Assembly: GCF_003585765.1 (NCBI RefSeq)
Contig: NZ_CP021235.1
Coordinates: forward strand, 620,001-684,000
DNA: 64,000 nt
From: Pontibacter actiniarum
Lineage (GTDB): Bacteria; Bacteroidota; Bacteroidia; Cytophagales; Hymenobacteraceae
Direction: 5' to 3'
In this document: piece by piece, positions 42,832 through 51,307 of the stretch
How positions within the stretch are numbered: the stretch's first letter is position 1
Layout of the letters: the number at the start of each line of letters is the position of its first letter
The notes under the pieces: model-generated
What the model saw: the letters and a program-made list of their open reading frames with translations, nothing else
Told to the model about the DNA's origin: nothing
The model's database searches: none
Program-made: the position numbers and the translations under genes

Positions 42832-42934
42832 CGGTTGGCGTTGGTTGGTTTATTATGTAAAGCTATCGGGGCGGTTACTGAACATGTGCACTGGGCAAGC
42901 GTATACAAAACAGTAACTAAATCAACTGAAAGCG

Positions 42935-43306
42935 ATGAGTAAAGAAGAAGATAAAAGAAAGGCCTCCGAAACAGAGGAGAAAAACGTGAATAGCAACTAT
43001 AGCGACCGTGTGGCACCGGGCAACCGCCCAGACCCGTCTGCAAAGCGCAACATGGGCCCGGAGGGGTTCACGGAGCGGCCGGGCCAGAAAGACAAGCTGA
43101 AAAACCTGCACATCGGGGGCAACGAAACCACCGGCTATGGAGCCAACGACCCTAAAAGCCGCGAGTCCTTCGCGCAAGGGCCAGGCTTTGAGTACGAAGG
43201 CAGTGATACCGGTATGGACGATGACGTTGCCGGAATACGCCGGGGCGACCAACCGCTGGGGGATGATGAAGAAAAGCCCGACAACGCAGATTACGGCCGC
43301 AGATAG
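42935..43306 (+). CDS. Hydrophilic, probably disordered protein, hypothetical
   Basis: The 123-residue product is almost wholly polar (Lys, Glu, Asp, Gly, Asn) with no hydrophobic core, signal or membrane span: it opens MSKEEDKRKASETEEKNV and ends DEEKPDNADYGRR. The central blocks NMGPEGFTERPGQKDKLKNLHIG and SFAQGPGFEYEGSDTGMDDD have the look of conserved linear motifs. Hydrophilin-like stress proteins have similar make-up, but no repeat or family sign allows a call. A perfect palindrome follows it. Confidence 0.6.
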   Translation: MSKEEDKRKASETEEKNVNSNYSDRVAPGNRPDPSAKRNMGPEGFTERPGQKDKLKNLHIGGNETTGYGANDPKSRESFAQGPGFEYEGSDTGMDDDVAGIRRGDQPLGDDEEKPDNADYGRR

Positions 43307-43315
43307 GCACTGAAG

Positions 43316-43377
43316 ACATCCTATAAAACACCGCAGGGGGAGCTAGTTAGCTCCCCCTGCGGTGTTTTATAGGATGT
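43316..43377. terminator. Perfect 62-bp palindrome, probable two-way terminator
   Basis: Thirty bases (43316-43345) are followed by 2 bp and their exact reverse complement (43348-43377). The core is CACCGCAGGGGGAGCTA with A/T tracts outside, the layout of a terminator. It lies between convergent genes. The unbroken length is well above the other hairpins here. Confidence 0.8.
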
Positions 43378-43384
43378 ACCTTTC

Positions 43385-43415
43385 GATGAAGGCCGACGGG
43401 TAGCAGGCCTTCATC
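43385..43415. other. Second inverted repeat beside the palindrome
   Basis: GATGAAGGCC and GGCCTTCATC, perfect 10-bp arms, 11-nt loop. It sits between the palindrome and the stop of the 43439 gene. No T-run; role unknown. Confidence 0.5.
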
Positions 43416-43438
43416 ATCTCGGCAAGTATCGTTGCGGG

Positions 43439-43819
43439 TTAATACCCTTCGCCGGCGGCTACGAACTGTGCCTTTGGCATTTCCTGCTTGTAGTGGGCAT
43501 ACAGCTGCTTCTGGTCCGGCTTCAGGAAGGTTACGATCTTCTGGTCATAGACCTGCGCGAGTTCCTGCAGCTTCTGTTCCAGCAGAGGGAGGTTGTCGCT
43601 GTAGGTGCGCGTCAGCTCGTCGGTTTTGGCCATGCGCTCGCGGTTAAGGGCTTTCAGTTTAATGTATTCAAATTCATTCAGCCGCAGTTCAGCGGTCATT
43701 TTACGGGTGAGCTCGGTGCAGCGCGCTTCAGCCTCTGGGTTAAGCGTGAAAACTGACTGGGCAAACAGAGGGGTGCCAAACAGGAAGAAGGTGAACGTAA
43801 CTAGTAAAAACTTTTTCAT
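43439..43819 (-). CDS. Periplasmic Spy-like helical protein
   Basis: The 126-residue protein starts at ATG 43819 (MKKFLLVTFTFFLFGTPLFAQ, signal peptide) and is otherwise helical: ARCTELTRKMTAELRLNEFEYIKLKALN and VTFLKPDQKQLYAHYKQEMP. The LRLNxxQ/E-K-LN and LKPDQ spacing parallels the 37134 product. A longer frame to 43864 adds residues before the signal and is not used. Function by analogy: small periplasmic chaperone or stress protein. Convergent with the 42935 gene. Confidence 0.7.
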   Translation of the reverse strand: MKKFLLVTFTFFLFGTPLFAQSVFTLNPEAEARCTELTRKMTAELRLNEFEYIKLKALNRERMAKTDELTRTYSDNLPLLEQKLQELAQVYDQKIVTFLKPDQKQLYAHYKQEMPKAQFVAAGEGY

Positions 43820-44065
43820 GAGGGTATAAGCTAGGGTTAAACAGTAAGATTTACCTTCAAACAAGTTCTATATAGGCATATAGCCTTTTTGAAGTCTCTC
43901 TAGCTTACGGACCTTATTCTCTTATAGTTGTAAAATATATAGGTAAAAAATATATTTAGTTTTGCTCTGTTAAATTAAAACCTGTTATATTTATATATTA
44001 AGATATATCATACTTGTTGTTTTGTTGTACGAAGCACTAGCCAAAACGGGTGGGGGGATGGCACA

Positions 44066-44091
44066 AAAAAAGCCACTGCAATGCAGTAGCC
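44066..44091 (-). terminator. Terminator of the response regulator/kinase operon
   Basis: On the minus strand GCTACTGCA pairs with TGCAGTGGC (8 of 9) and is followed by a T7 run (A7 at 44065-44071 on plus). Confidence 0.65.
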
Positions 44092-44117
44092 GTCACTTTC
44101 TGGAGAGGGGGCAGAAC

Positions 44118-44525
44118 TCACCTCATGTAATCTTCCCGAATGATGTTCAGTATTTCGCTGGACAGGGGCTTTGAGAAAAAGTCTTTTACCTCGAGCATGT
44201 TCTTCGCCGTGATAATGTCCTTTCTATCAACCGCAGAAGACAGCATAAACAGGCAGCAGCGCTGGGTCAGGGATTCCGGTAGCTTCCGGTACTCCTCAAT
44301 AAACTGCCACCCGTCCATGCCGGGCATGTTAATATCCAGGAATATAAGCTCCGGAAAGTCCTGTGGAGCAGCGCTCCTTGCCTCTTTCAGGTAATTCAGG
44401 GCATCTTCCGCCCACTCAAAGCTGATGACCTGCTTCGCGAAGTTCTCACTCTTGATGATGGTTTCGCAGACAAAGTTGTTTATCTGGTCGTCATCAATCA
44501 GCATTACTTTATTTAGGGTGCTCAT
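44118..44525 (-). CDS. Single-domain response regulator
   Basis: The 135-residue protein is a bare receiver domain: acidic pocket DDDQ (about residues 10-13), phospho-acceptor Asp in FLDINMPGMDGW, Ser/Thr switch in FMLSSAVD and Lys in FFSKPLSS. It has no output domain, so it acts by protein contact or phosphotransfer. Start is ATG 44525; the frame extends upstream but that part is the end of the kinase gene. It overlaps the kinase stop by 17 bp, so the two are co-translated. Confidence 0.93.
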   Translation of the reverse strand: MSTLNKVMLIDDDQINNFVCETIIKSENFAKQVISFEWAEDALNYLKEARSAAPQDFPELIFLDINMPGMDGWQFIEEYRKLPESLTQRCCLFMLSSAVDRKDIITAKNMLEVKDFFSKPLSSEILNIIREDYMR

Positions 44526-47500
44526 GGTATTGTAACTGTGTGAAGTATACCCGGAAGGTGGTGCCGAGATTCGGCTGGCTTTCCACTTCCACCTTTCCAC
44601 CAAGTAGTTCTGTCTGTGTTTTTACTAAATGCAGTCCTATTCCCTTTCCCTCGATCTTCGGGTGGAAGCGCTTATACAGTCCAAACACCTTATCGCGCTG
44701 CCTCTCAAGGTCTATGCCGAGGCCGTTGTCCTGTATTTGTAGGCAAAGGTAGCCATTTACCCTGTAAGTTGTAACATCTACACGGGGTTTTCGCTCGGGG
44801 TGTCTGTACTTTATGGCGTTGCATACCAGGTTGAACATGATGCTGCTCGCAAAGCTCTTTACCGTTACAACGCTGGGCGCATCCTCAAAAGAGCAGGAAA
44901 CACTGGCGCCGCTTTGTGCTATTTCTTTTTCGAGGGCCACGCAAACCTCTTCCAGTAGATGGTGAAAGTCTACCTGCTCCTGTACGGCCTCTGCCTGGCT
45001 GCGCACGGTGAGCAGCTCGTTCAGGTCACGGATGGTGGTGTCGAGCAGCTGCGCCGATTTCACGAGGTTATCCACCACCCGCCCGTTGACGGGCGCATGA
45101 GGGTTCTCCTGGTCATAAATGGAGGCCAGGCCCAGCATGTTGGCAATGGGCGTGCGCAGGTTATGCGACACGATATAGGCAAACTGCTGCAGGTTCTGGT
45201 TCTGCTTTACCAACTGCTCGGTCAGCTGTTGCTTCTTCTGCTCAGCCTCTTTGTACTGTGTCATGTCGGAGGCAGAACCGTCGACCCGCACCAGCTGGCC
45301 GTTGGCGTCGAGCATGGGGGAGATACGCAGTAACAGCCACTTGGTCTGACCGTCGCGGGTGGTGATGCACACCTCCTGGTTCGTTTTAACGCCGGCCTTA
45401 AGCTTAGGCACCACTAGCTGGAGCAGCGCCTCTTTGTCTGCGTCGTGCACCATGCTGAGCCAATGGTTGTCGTTTTCGAGTAACTCCTGCTCTGTAAAGC
45501 CGGTTATCTCGCGGCATTTTGGGCTGAGGTAGTTTAGCTTCAGGGTACCATCGGCTGAGAAAATGATCTCCGGAATGTTACCGATAGTTGACTGGAGCAG
45601 GTTCTTCGTTTCTATTACCTCCCGTTCGGAGCGTTTCCGGTCCGTGATATCCTGTGTTGTGCCTGCCACTTTCACAGGCTTGCCCTCCTCATCACACACG
45701 ACTTCCCCAATTTGAGCCAGGTACTTGACCTGTCCGCTCTCCGTCACGATTCTATGCTCCGAAATCAGGTCGCTGCGGGTAGCCAGGGCCTGCTGGTACT
45801 GTTCGAGCACACGCGCTCTGTCGTCGGGGTAAAAGCGGGCGGCAATGTTCCTAAACGTGGGGGTAAAGGTTTTGTAAGGCAGCTCATAGATGTCGTACAA
45901 GTTACGGGAGATCGTTAGCATATCCTTTGCCAGGTCGTACTCCCAGCTGCCGAGCTTGGCTATCTGCTGCGCCTTTGCGAGCTGCGCCTCATTCTTCTTT
46001 ATTACCTCAATGGCCTTTTTTTGCTCTGAGCGGTCGTGGATGCTCAGCGTGACCCCAATCACCTTTTCTGTGCTGTCAAAAACAGGCTTAAAGGCTATTT
46101 CATACCAGTAGTCCCCGCTGCCCTGCTCGTAGAGCACTGCCTGGCCCTGCATGGCGGTAAGGTGATTCTCGAAGAACTGCTGCTGCTGCGCCTGGTCCAC
46201 GAAAGAGAGCAGGTCCTGGCCTTTGCGGAGCGGCTTAAGCAGGTGCTTTTTTACCTCCTCTTCGGCCGCCTTGTTAAAGGCAACGAGTTCCCTTTTCTTG
46301 TTGAGCAGGTAGATGGATTGGGATGAGCTGTCCAGGAGCGTGCGCAGGTTCGCCTCACTTGCCACCAGTTGGGCCTGGGCCTCTTTCTGGCTGGTGATAT
46401 CGATGAGCGTACCGTTAGACAACACGCTTCCGTCCGGCTTCAGGGTGGGCAAGCCGTGCCCGCGTATCCACTTCCACTTGCACTGCTTGGGGTGCCACAC
46501 CCTGAACTCCGCTAACCAGGGGGTGAGGTCACGGGTGGAGATCTCCGTGGCATGTGCAATCGCCTTCTGGTCATCCGGGTGAACCGGGGCGAAGAGCCTG
46601 TCGGCGTCCTGGTAGGCTTCCTCAGCCGTGACACCGTAAAGCTCAAAAACACCATCGCTGATAAAAGGGTAGGACTCCCTTCCTTCCGTGTCAACCAGGA
46701 ACTGGTACACGGCTCCCGGAATGCTGGAGCTGACTTCGCGTAACTGCTGCTCGTTTTTCTCCAGCTTGGCCATCGTTTCCTCCCGCTCCTGCACGTTAAC
46801 CGACACCACCAGCCTGGGGTAACTATCAGCCCGTTCAGGCAAAGCGTGTGACTTCAGCTCCACTTTAAAGGTAGAGCCGTCCTTGCGCATGTGCACAAAG
46901 TCGTAACTGGTGGCATCAGCCGCCTTGTCGATGTGCAGCATACGCCGTTGGATCTTTTCCTTTTCTCCATCCGGCCTGATATCCAGGATCGACATCGCCA
47001 GGAACTCCTCCCGGTTATAGCCGTACTCCTTTATTGCCGCCTCGTTCACCTCCATAAACTTAAGCGAGTGCTGGTCATACACCCACATCGGAACGGGGTT
47101 TCTGTCAAACAGCCTGCGGTACGCCTGCTGGCTGTCCAGAAGGGCTTGCTGTAGCTCCTGCCGCTCCAGCACCTCTGCATTGAGCAGCTCGTTTTCCAGC
47201 CTCAGCCGCCTGAACACCCTGCTCAGCATGTAGGCAGCACCCACCGCAGCACCCACCGCCAGGATTAGCAAAAAAGAGTAAGAGTCCACGATGGAGGAGG
47301 AGGCCTGTATCGCTTCCTTTGTCCTTTTTTGGGATGACTCGGTAGCCTCGTTGCTCAGACGGATGAGCAGTGTCTGCTGTTTGCTGTAGAAAGGAGCCAG
47401 GTACGCGCCCGTGTACGCCTGTGCCTCCTGGGTGCGGTTGCTTTCGCTTAGCTCAAGCAGGCTGTCTACGTGGCTATAGTAACTGCTGCGCTCCTGCGCC

Positions 47501-47877
47501 AGCTCCCGGAGCAGGGCTTTCCGCTCCTTCTGCTGCAGCAGTGTCTCAAGCTTGTCTACAATGGCTCTGTTATCTTCGTGCGACTGCTCAAGCTGCTGAC
47601 GCACGGCTTTTTTCAAGGCGCGGTCGCGGGTGTAAACATGCTCCCGCACGAGGTTCTGAGAGAGTTCTTTATTGCTGAAAAGCTCGTTCACCAGCTCCAG
47701 CCTCTTGTACGCCTGCTGCAGTTTTATACTGTACTCCTGCTGCACCTGGTTAGCCTTAATATAGGAAAACAGGCAAACGGAGAACAGCAGGACAACCAGG
47801 CTCACAAAGGATATCCCTATAAACTGGATCGTGCGCCGGCGGCTAGCATCGCTTTCTATCTTTCTTGTTCGCTCCAT
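44509..47877 (-). CDS. Membrane sensor histidine kinase with five PAS domains
   Basis: The 1122-residue protein (ATG 47877) has two spans around residues 20-40 and 203-225 flanking a helical periplasmic sensor of about 160 residues. Five PAS/PAC modules follow (starting near RRLFDRNPVPMWVYD, LREVSSSIPGAVYQF, LRTLLDSSSQSIYLL, GSWEYDLAKDMLTIS and LQSTIGNIPEIIFSA). The HisKA box has the phospho-His in FAYIVSHNLRTPIANM (about 905), and the ATP domain has N and G boxes (FNLVCNAIKYRHP, IQDNGLGI, GKGIGLHLV). It should relay to the overlapping response regulator. Divergent from the copper ATPase. Confidence 0.95.
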   Translation of the reverse strand: MERTRKIESDASRRRTIQFIGISFVSLVVLLFSVCLFSYIKANQVQQEYSIKLQQAYKRLELVNELFSNKELSQNLVREHVYTRDRALKKAVRQQLEQSHEDNRAIVDKLETLLQQKERKALLRELAQERSSYYSHVDSLLELSESNRTQEAQAYTGAYLAPFYSKQQTLLIRLSNEATESSQKRTKEAIQASSSIVDSYSFLLILAVGAAVGAAYMLSRVFRRLRLENELLNAEVLERQELQQALLDSQQAYRRLFDRNPVPMWVYDQHSLKFMEVNEAAIKEYGYNREEFLAMSILDIRPDGEKEKIQRRMLHIDKAADATSYDFVHMRKDGSTFKVELKSHALPERADSYPRLVVSVNVQEREETMAKLEKNEQQLREVSSSIPGAVYQFLVDTEGRESYPFISDGVFELYGVTAEEAYQDADRLFAPVHPDDQKAIAHATEISTRDLTPWLAEFRVWHPKQCKWKWIRGHGLPTLKPDGSVLSNGTLIDITSQKEAQAQLVASEANLRTLLDSSSQSIYLLNKKRELVAFNKAAEEEVKKHLLKPLRKGQDLLSFVDQAQQQQFFENHLTAMQGQAVLYEQGSGDYWYEIAFKPVFDSTEKVIGVTLSIHDRSEQKKAIEVIKKNEAQLAKAQQIAKLGSWEYDLAKDMLTISRNLYDIYELPYKTFTPTFRNIAARFYPDDRARVLEQYQQALATRSDLISEHRIVTESGQVKYLAQIGEVVCDEEGKPVKVAGTTQDITDRKRSEREVIETKNLLQSTIGNIPEIIFSADGTLKLNYLSPKCREITGFTEQELLENDNHWLSMVHDADKEALLQLVVPKLKAGVKTNQEVCITTRDGQTKWLLLRISPMLDANGQLVRVDGSASDMTQYKEAEQKKQQLTEQLVKQNQNLQQFAYIVSHNLRTPIANMLGLASIYDQENPHAPVNGRVVDNLVKSAQLLDTTIRDLNELLTVRSQAEAVQEQVDFHHLLEEVCVALEKEIAQSGASVSCSFEDAPSVVTVKSFASSIMFNLVCNAIKYRHPERKPRVDVTTYRVNGYLCLQIQDNGLGIDLERQRDKVFGLYKRFHPKIEGKGIGLHLVKTQTELLGGKVEVESQPNLGTTFRVYFTQLQYHEHPK

Positions 47878-47883
47878 CTTCAG

Positions 47884-47891
47884 CAAAGCTA
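47884..47891 (-). promoter_or_regulatory. TAnnTTTG element next to the kinase start
   Basis: TAGCTTTG on minus ends 6 bp before the ATG at 47877. If it is a real -7 box the transcript would be almost leaderless. A -33 element is not evident, so chance is possible. Confidence 0.3.
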
Positions 47892-48213
47892 TCGTAAGTA
47901 AACAGGTGCTCTATGGTAATAAAGACAATACCTGTATTAGTTTAGTGCAATAGTTAATTGTGTGTTTTTAAGATGTTAAATATAGGGAAAAATAATTTTT
48001 TCACAAAGGGAAATGCTTTTAGCAACTCTACTTGTGTTAAATGCGTGAAAATAAGGGTGGTAAGTACAGGTTATGTTTCTTGTTTATTTTTTAAAATATG
48101 AATTTTATAATAAAAAGACAAAATAATATTAGATAGAGGGATGCCTTTGCCATAGGTGATAACTATGTAACCCTATTCGGGAATTGTGTAACAGATTGGC
48201 GCAAAGGTGGGCG
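47892..48213. other. AT-rich divergent region, kinase / copper ATPase
   Basis: About 320 bp without a gene. It is strongly AT-rich (47940-48140) and holds the control regions for both divergent units. I find no recognised copper-regulator operator. Confidence 0.55.
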
Positions 48214-48221
48214 TATCTTTG
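48214..48221 (+). promoter_or_regulatory. TAnnTTTG -7 element of the copper ATPase gene
   Basis: TATCTTTG, 23 bp before the ATG at 48245. A TTG at 48196 is only 15 bp upstream, so the -33 is weak. Confidence 0.5.
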
Positions 48222-48244
48222 TTATGAAATAAAGCATTGAAGAA

Positions 48245-50479
48245 ATGGCGACTATAGCTGATAAAACACTAACCAAGGTCACCTACCCGGTGGAGGGAAT
48301 GACCTGTGCCTCCTGCGCCAACAGCATTGAAAGTATGCTCCGCTCGCGTGAGGGCGTGGAGGAGGCAAATGTAAACTTTGCAGGCAAAACCGTGCAGGTG
48401 GCGTACCATGAGGGGCAGGTAACGCCTGCCCAGCTGCGTGAGACTGTGCAGGAGATAGGCTTTGATATCCTGATAGAGCAGAAAACGCAGGAAGAGCTGG
48501 AGGAGCGGCAGGCGAAGGCGCTGGCCGGGCTGAAGCGGAAAACTATCGTGGCGGGCGTGCTGGCCCTGCCGGTGTTCGTCCTGGGCATGTTCTTTCACGA
48601 TACCTTTAGCTGGGGCAACTGGGCGATGCTGGTATTAACCGCTCCGGTGCTGCTGTGGGCGGGGCAGCGCTTCTTTACAGGTGCCTGGGCCCAGGCAAAG
48701 CACTTTCGGGCGAACATGGATACACTGGTGGCGCTCAGCACGGGCATCGCCTTTATTTTCAGTGTGTTTAACACGGTGTACCCGGAGTTCTTTTTGAGCA
48801 GGGGCCTGATGCCGCACGTGTACTACGAGGCAGTGGCCGTGATCATCGCCTTTATACTTTTAGGTAAGTACCTGGAGGAGGGGGCAAAAGACCGTAGCTC
48901 CTCCGCCATCAAGAAGCTGATGGGCCTGCAGCCTAAAACGGTGCGGGTGCTGCGAAACGAAACGGAGCTGGAGATAAAGATCGAGGAAGTACAGGTGGGA
49001 GACCGCGTGGTGCTTTTACCCGGCGAGCGCATCCCGGTGGACGGGGAGGTAGCCGCTGGTACGACCTACGTCGACGAAAGCATGCTCAGCGGTGAGCCGC
49101 TGCCGGTGCAGAAAAAGCCGGGCGATATGCTCTATGCCGGCACCATCAACCAAAAAGGCAGTCTGCAGCTCATCGCGCAGAAAACGGGCGGCGAAACCAT
49201 GCTGGCGCACATTATTAAGCTGGTGCAGGAGGCGCAGGGGAGCAAGGCACCGGTGCAGAAACTGGTGGACAGGATTGCCGGCATCTTTGTGCCGGTGGTG
49301 CTGGGCATCGCCATACTTACTTTTGCAGCCTGGCTCGTGCTGGGTGGCGAGGCTTACCTGACGGAGGCGCTGCTATCTACTATCTCGGTGCTGGTGATTG
49401 CCTGCCCCTGTGCCTTGGGACTCGCCACGCCAACGGCTATAATGGTAGGCGTGGGCCGGGGGGCAGAAAACGGTATCCTGATCAAAGACGCGGAGAGCCT
49501 GGAGCACGCCCACAAGGTAAATGCGGTTATACTTGATAAAACCGGAACCATCACGCTGGGCAAGCCCTCTGTTACCGATGTGGTGTGGGCGCAGGACACA
49601 GTGATGCAGCAGCGGCTGGAAACACTGTTCTTCTCCATGGAGGCGCAGTCGGAGCACCCGATCGCGCAGGCCATCTACACGTTCTACAAAGAGCAGGGGC
49701 AGAAGGCCCTGCAGCCCGCCTACTTTAACAGCCTGACAGGCCTGGGGATTGAGGCGGAGTACGACGGGAAGCGTTATTTTGCCGGTAACGAGAAGCTGCT
49801 GCAGCAGCAGGGCGTGGAGCTGCCGGCACACCTGCTGCAGGCGGCAAGGCAGCTGCAGGAGGACGCCAAGACGGTTATCTTCTTTGCCGATGCCCAACAG
49901 GCCCTCGCTGTGTTTGCCGTAAGCGACCCTATTAAACCCGCCGCCGCCGAAGGCATCAAGGCCATGCACGAGGCCGGTCTGGAAATATACATGCTGACCG
50001 GCGACAACAGGCAAACTGCCGAGGCTGTGGCAAGGCAGGTAGGCGTGGAGCATTTCCAGGCCGAGCTGCTGCCAAACGACAAGGCTGAGTTTGTGAAAAA
50101 GCTGCAAGCCGAAGGCAAGGTAGTGGCCATGGTGGGAGACGGTATCAACGATGCACAGGCCCTGGCCACCGCGGACGTAAGTATAGCCATGGGGCAGGGG
50201 ACAGACGTTGCCATGGATGTGGCGGGCATTACCCTCATGCGCTCAGACCTGACGCAGGTGGCTAAGGCTGTTCGGCTATCGCGGGCAACGGTGCAGACAA
50301 TCCGCCAGAACTTGTTCTGGGCCTTCTTCTACAACGTGATCTGTATTCCGGTGGCTGCAGGCGTCCTGTTCCCGTTCACAGGCTTTCTGCTGAACCCGAT
50401 GATTGCGGGTGCCGCCATGGCCCTGAGCTCGGTATCGGTCGTAACGAACAGCCTGCGCCTGCGTGTCAAGAAAGTATAA
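48245..50479 (+). CDS. copA: Copper-translocating P1B-type ATPase
   Basis: The 744-residue membrane protein exports Cu(I) from the cytosol using ATP. It has one N-terminal heavy-metal domain (GMTCASC, Cys21/Cys24), the transport motif CPC (387-389) in [15 protein letters not shown], the phosphorylated Asp431 in [14 protein letters not shown] for nucleotide binding, [10 protein letters not shown] and [14 protein letters not shown]. Eight spans are expected. The product ends in the usual [10 protein letters not shown]. It is followed after 40 bp by a small metallochaperone gene, forming a two-gene copper unit. Confidence 0.97.
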   Translation: MATIADKTLTKVTYPVEGMTCASCANSIESMLRSREGVEEANVNFAGKTVQVAYHEGQVTPAQLRETVQEIGFDILIEQKTQEELEERQAKALAGLKRKTIVAGVLALPVFVLGMFFHDTFSWGNWAMLVLTAPVLLWAGQRFFTGAWAQAKHFRANMDTLVALSTGIAFIFSVFNTVYPEFFLSRGLMPHVYYEAVAVIIAFILLGKYLEEGAKDRSSSAIKKLMGLQPKTVRVLRNETELEIKIEEVQVGDRVVLLPGERIPVDGEVAAGTTYVDESMLSGEPLPVQKKPGDMLYAGTINQKGSLQLIAQKTGGETMLAHIIKLVQEAQGSKAPVQKLVDRIAGIFVPVVLGIAILTFAAWLVLGGEAYLTEALLSTISVLVIACPCALGLATPTAIMVGVGRGAENGILIKDAESLEHAHKVNAVILDKTGTITLGKPSVTDVVWAQDTVMQQRLETLFFSMEAQSEHPIAQAIYTFYKEQGQKALQPAYFNSLTGLGIEAEYDGKRYFAGNEKLLQQQGVELPAHLLQAARQLQEDAKTVIFFADAQQALAVFAVSDPIKPAAAEGIKAMHEAGLEIYMLTGDNRQTAEAVARQVGVEHFQAELLPNDKAEFVKKLQAEGKVVAMVGDGINDAQALATADVSIAMGQGTDVAMDVAGITLMRSDLTQVAKAVRLSRATVQTIRQNLFWAFFYNVICIPVAAGVLFPFTGFLLNPMIAGAAMALSSVSVVTNSLRLRVKKV

Positions 50480-50519
50480 AGTGTGATTAATATGTTAAAT
50501 AAATAAAACTGAAAAGCAA

Positions 50520-50729
50520 ATGGAAACCTATAAATTCAAAACCAACATCAACTGTGGAAGCTGTGTGAAAGCCGTAACACCTCACCTGAATAAGCTGGAG
50601 GGCGTGCAGGAGTGGAAAGTGGATACCGATAACCCGAACAAGGTACTGGAGGTAAAAGCCGACACCGCCGATGCCCAAACGATCCGGAGCACCGTGGAGA
50701 AGGCAGGCTTTAAAGCGGAGCAGCTCTAA
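50520..50729 (+). CDS. Heavy-metal-associated (HMA) copper chaperone
   Basis: Sixty-nine residues: METYKFKTNINCGSCVKAVTPHLNKLEGV with the metal-binding Cys-x-x-Cys (NCGSC), then two strands and a helix of the HMA ferredoxin-like fold (TADAQTIRSTVEKAGFKAEQ). It should carry Cu(I) in the cytosol and pass it to the ATPase encoded just upstream. The CGSC motif and Asn in place of Met-Thr before it differ slightly from the classic GMTCxxC. A terminator follows at 50763. Confidence 0.92.
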   Translation: METYKFKTNINCGSCVKAVTPHLNKLEGVQEWKVDTDNPNKVLEVKADTADAQTIRSTVEKAGFKAEQL

Positions 50730-50762
50730 AAGCACAAGTATAAGTATAGGAGTAATTAAAGG

Positions 50763-50796
50763 ATGGGCTTGCTGAGGTATTCTCAGTGAGCCCATT
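50763..50796. terminator. Two-way terminator between copper unit and 50783 gene
   Basis: ATGGGCTTGCTGAG pairs with CTCAGTGAGCCCAT (12 of 14) with a 5-nt loop, followed by TTTTG. It overlaps the last codons of the minus gene. Confidence 0.7.
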
Positions 50797-51175
50797 TTGC
50801 TTTTTGCAGTTGCTGCAGCCGTAGCTGGCGGCGCAGCTGTTGCCTCGCAAGCAGGTCCAGGCTGGCAAAGGACAGGCTGTACAGGAAAAGCCCTAACGAC
50901 TCCCGGGCCTCCTCTATGTTTTTGATGTTGCCGCTGCCGATGCTGATCCCCTCGAAAAGCGCGGGCCACATGTACACTCCTCCCAGGGCATACAATACGG
51001 CCCCTACCCACAGGACAGTGCGGGGCGCCCGGTTAAAAGCCGACAGGAAACATAGCAGGGCTGCCACTCCATACAGGAGCATCCACACCAGCGGGTCCGG
51101 GTCGTTGTACTGTACCGCCACAAAAGACAGGAAGGCAATGCCTAAAAAGATAGCCAGGGATTTTTTCAGTACCAT
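50783..51175 (-). CDS. Transmembrane 220 (TMEM220) family protein
   Basis: The 130-residue protein has four hydrophobic helices and the family sequence FLSFVAVQYNDPDPLVWMLLYGVAALLCF in the first two. Acidic QYNDPDP between helices is the mark of TMEM220 proteins, found in bacteria and animals with no known role. A basic Gln/Arg-rich tail (RQQLRRQLRLQQLQKAK) follows the fourth helix. Inner membrane. Single gene, convergent with the copper chaperone gene. Confidence 0.9.
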   Translation of the reverse strand: MVLKKSLAIFLGIAFLSFVAVQYNDPDPLVWMLLYGVAALLCFLSAFNRAPRTVLWVGAVLYALGGVYMWPALFEGISIGSGNIKNIEEARESLGLFLYSLSFASLDLLARQQLRRQLRLQQLQKAKWAH

Positions 51176-51307
51176 ATACGATGCATTTATACATGGCCGT
51201 ACTGTGGTTGCTGCTAAAAAGTTGTGCCTGTGGCAAGCCGCAAAAAAAGAAAAGGACAGCTAAAATAGCTGCCCCGTTTCTACTCTCAAACTAAACCATT
51301 ATTAATA

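Noticed and set aside
37134..43819. Recent duplication creating the two Spy-like genes (37134 and 43439)
   Set aside because: They share motif spacing only; sequence identity is too low for a recent event, so they are noted as distant paralogues.
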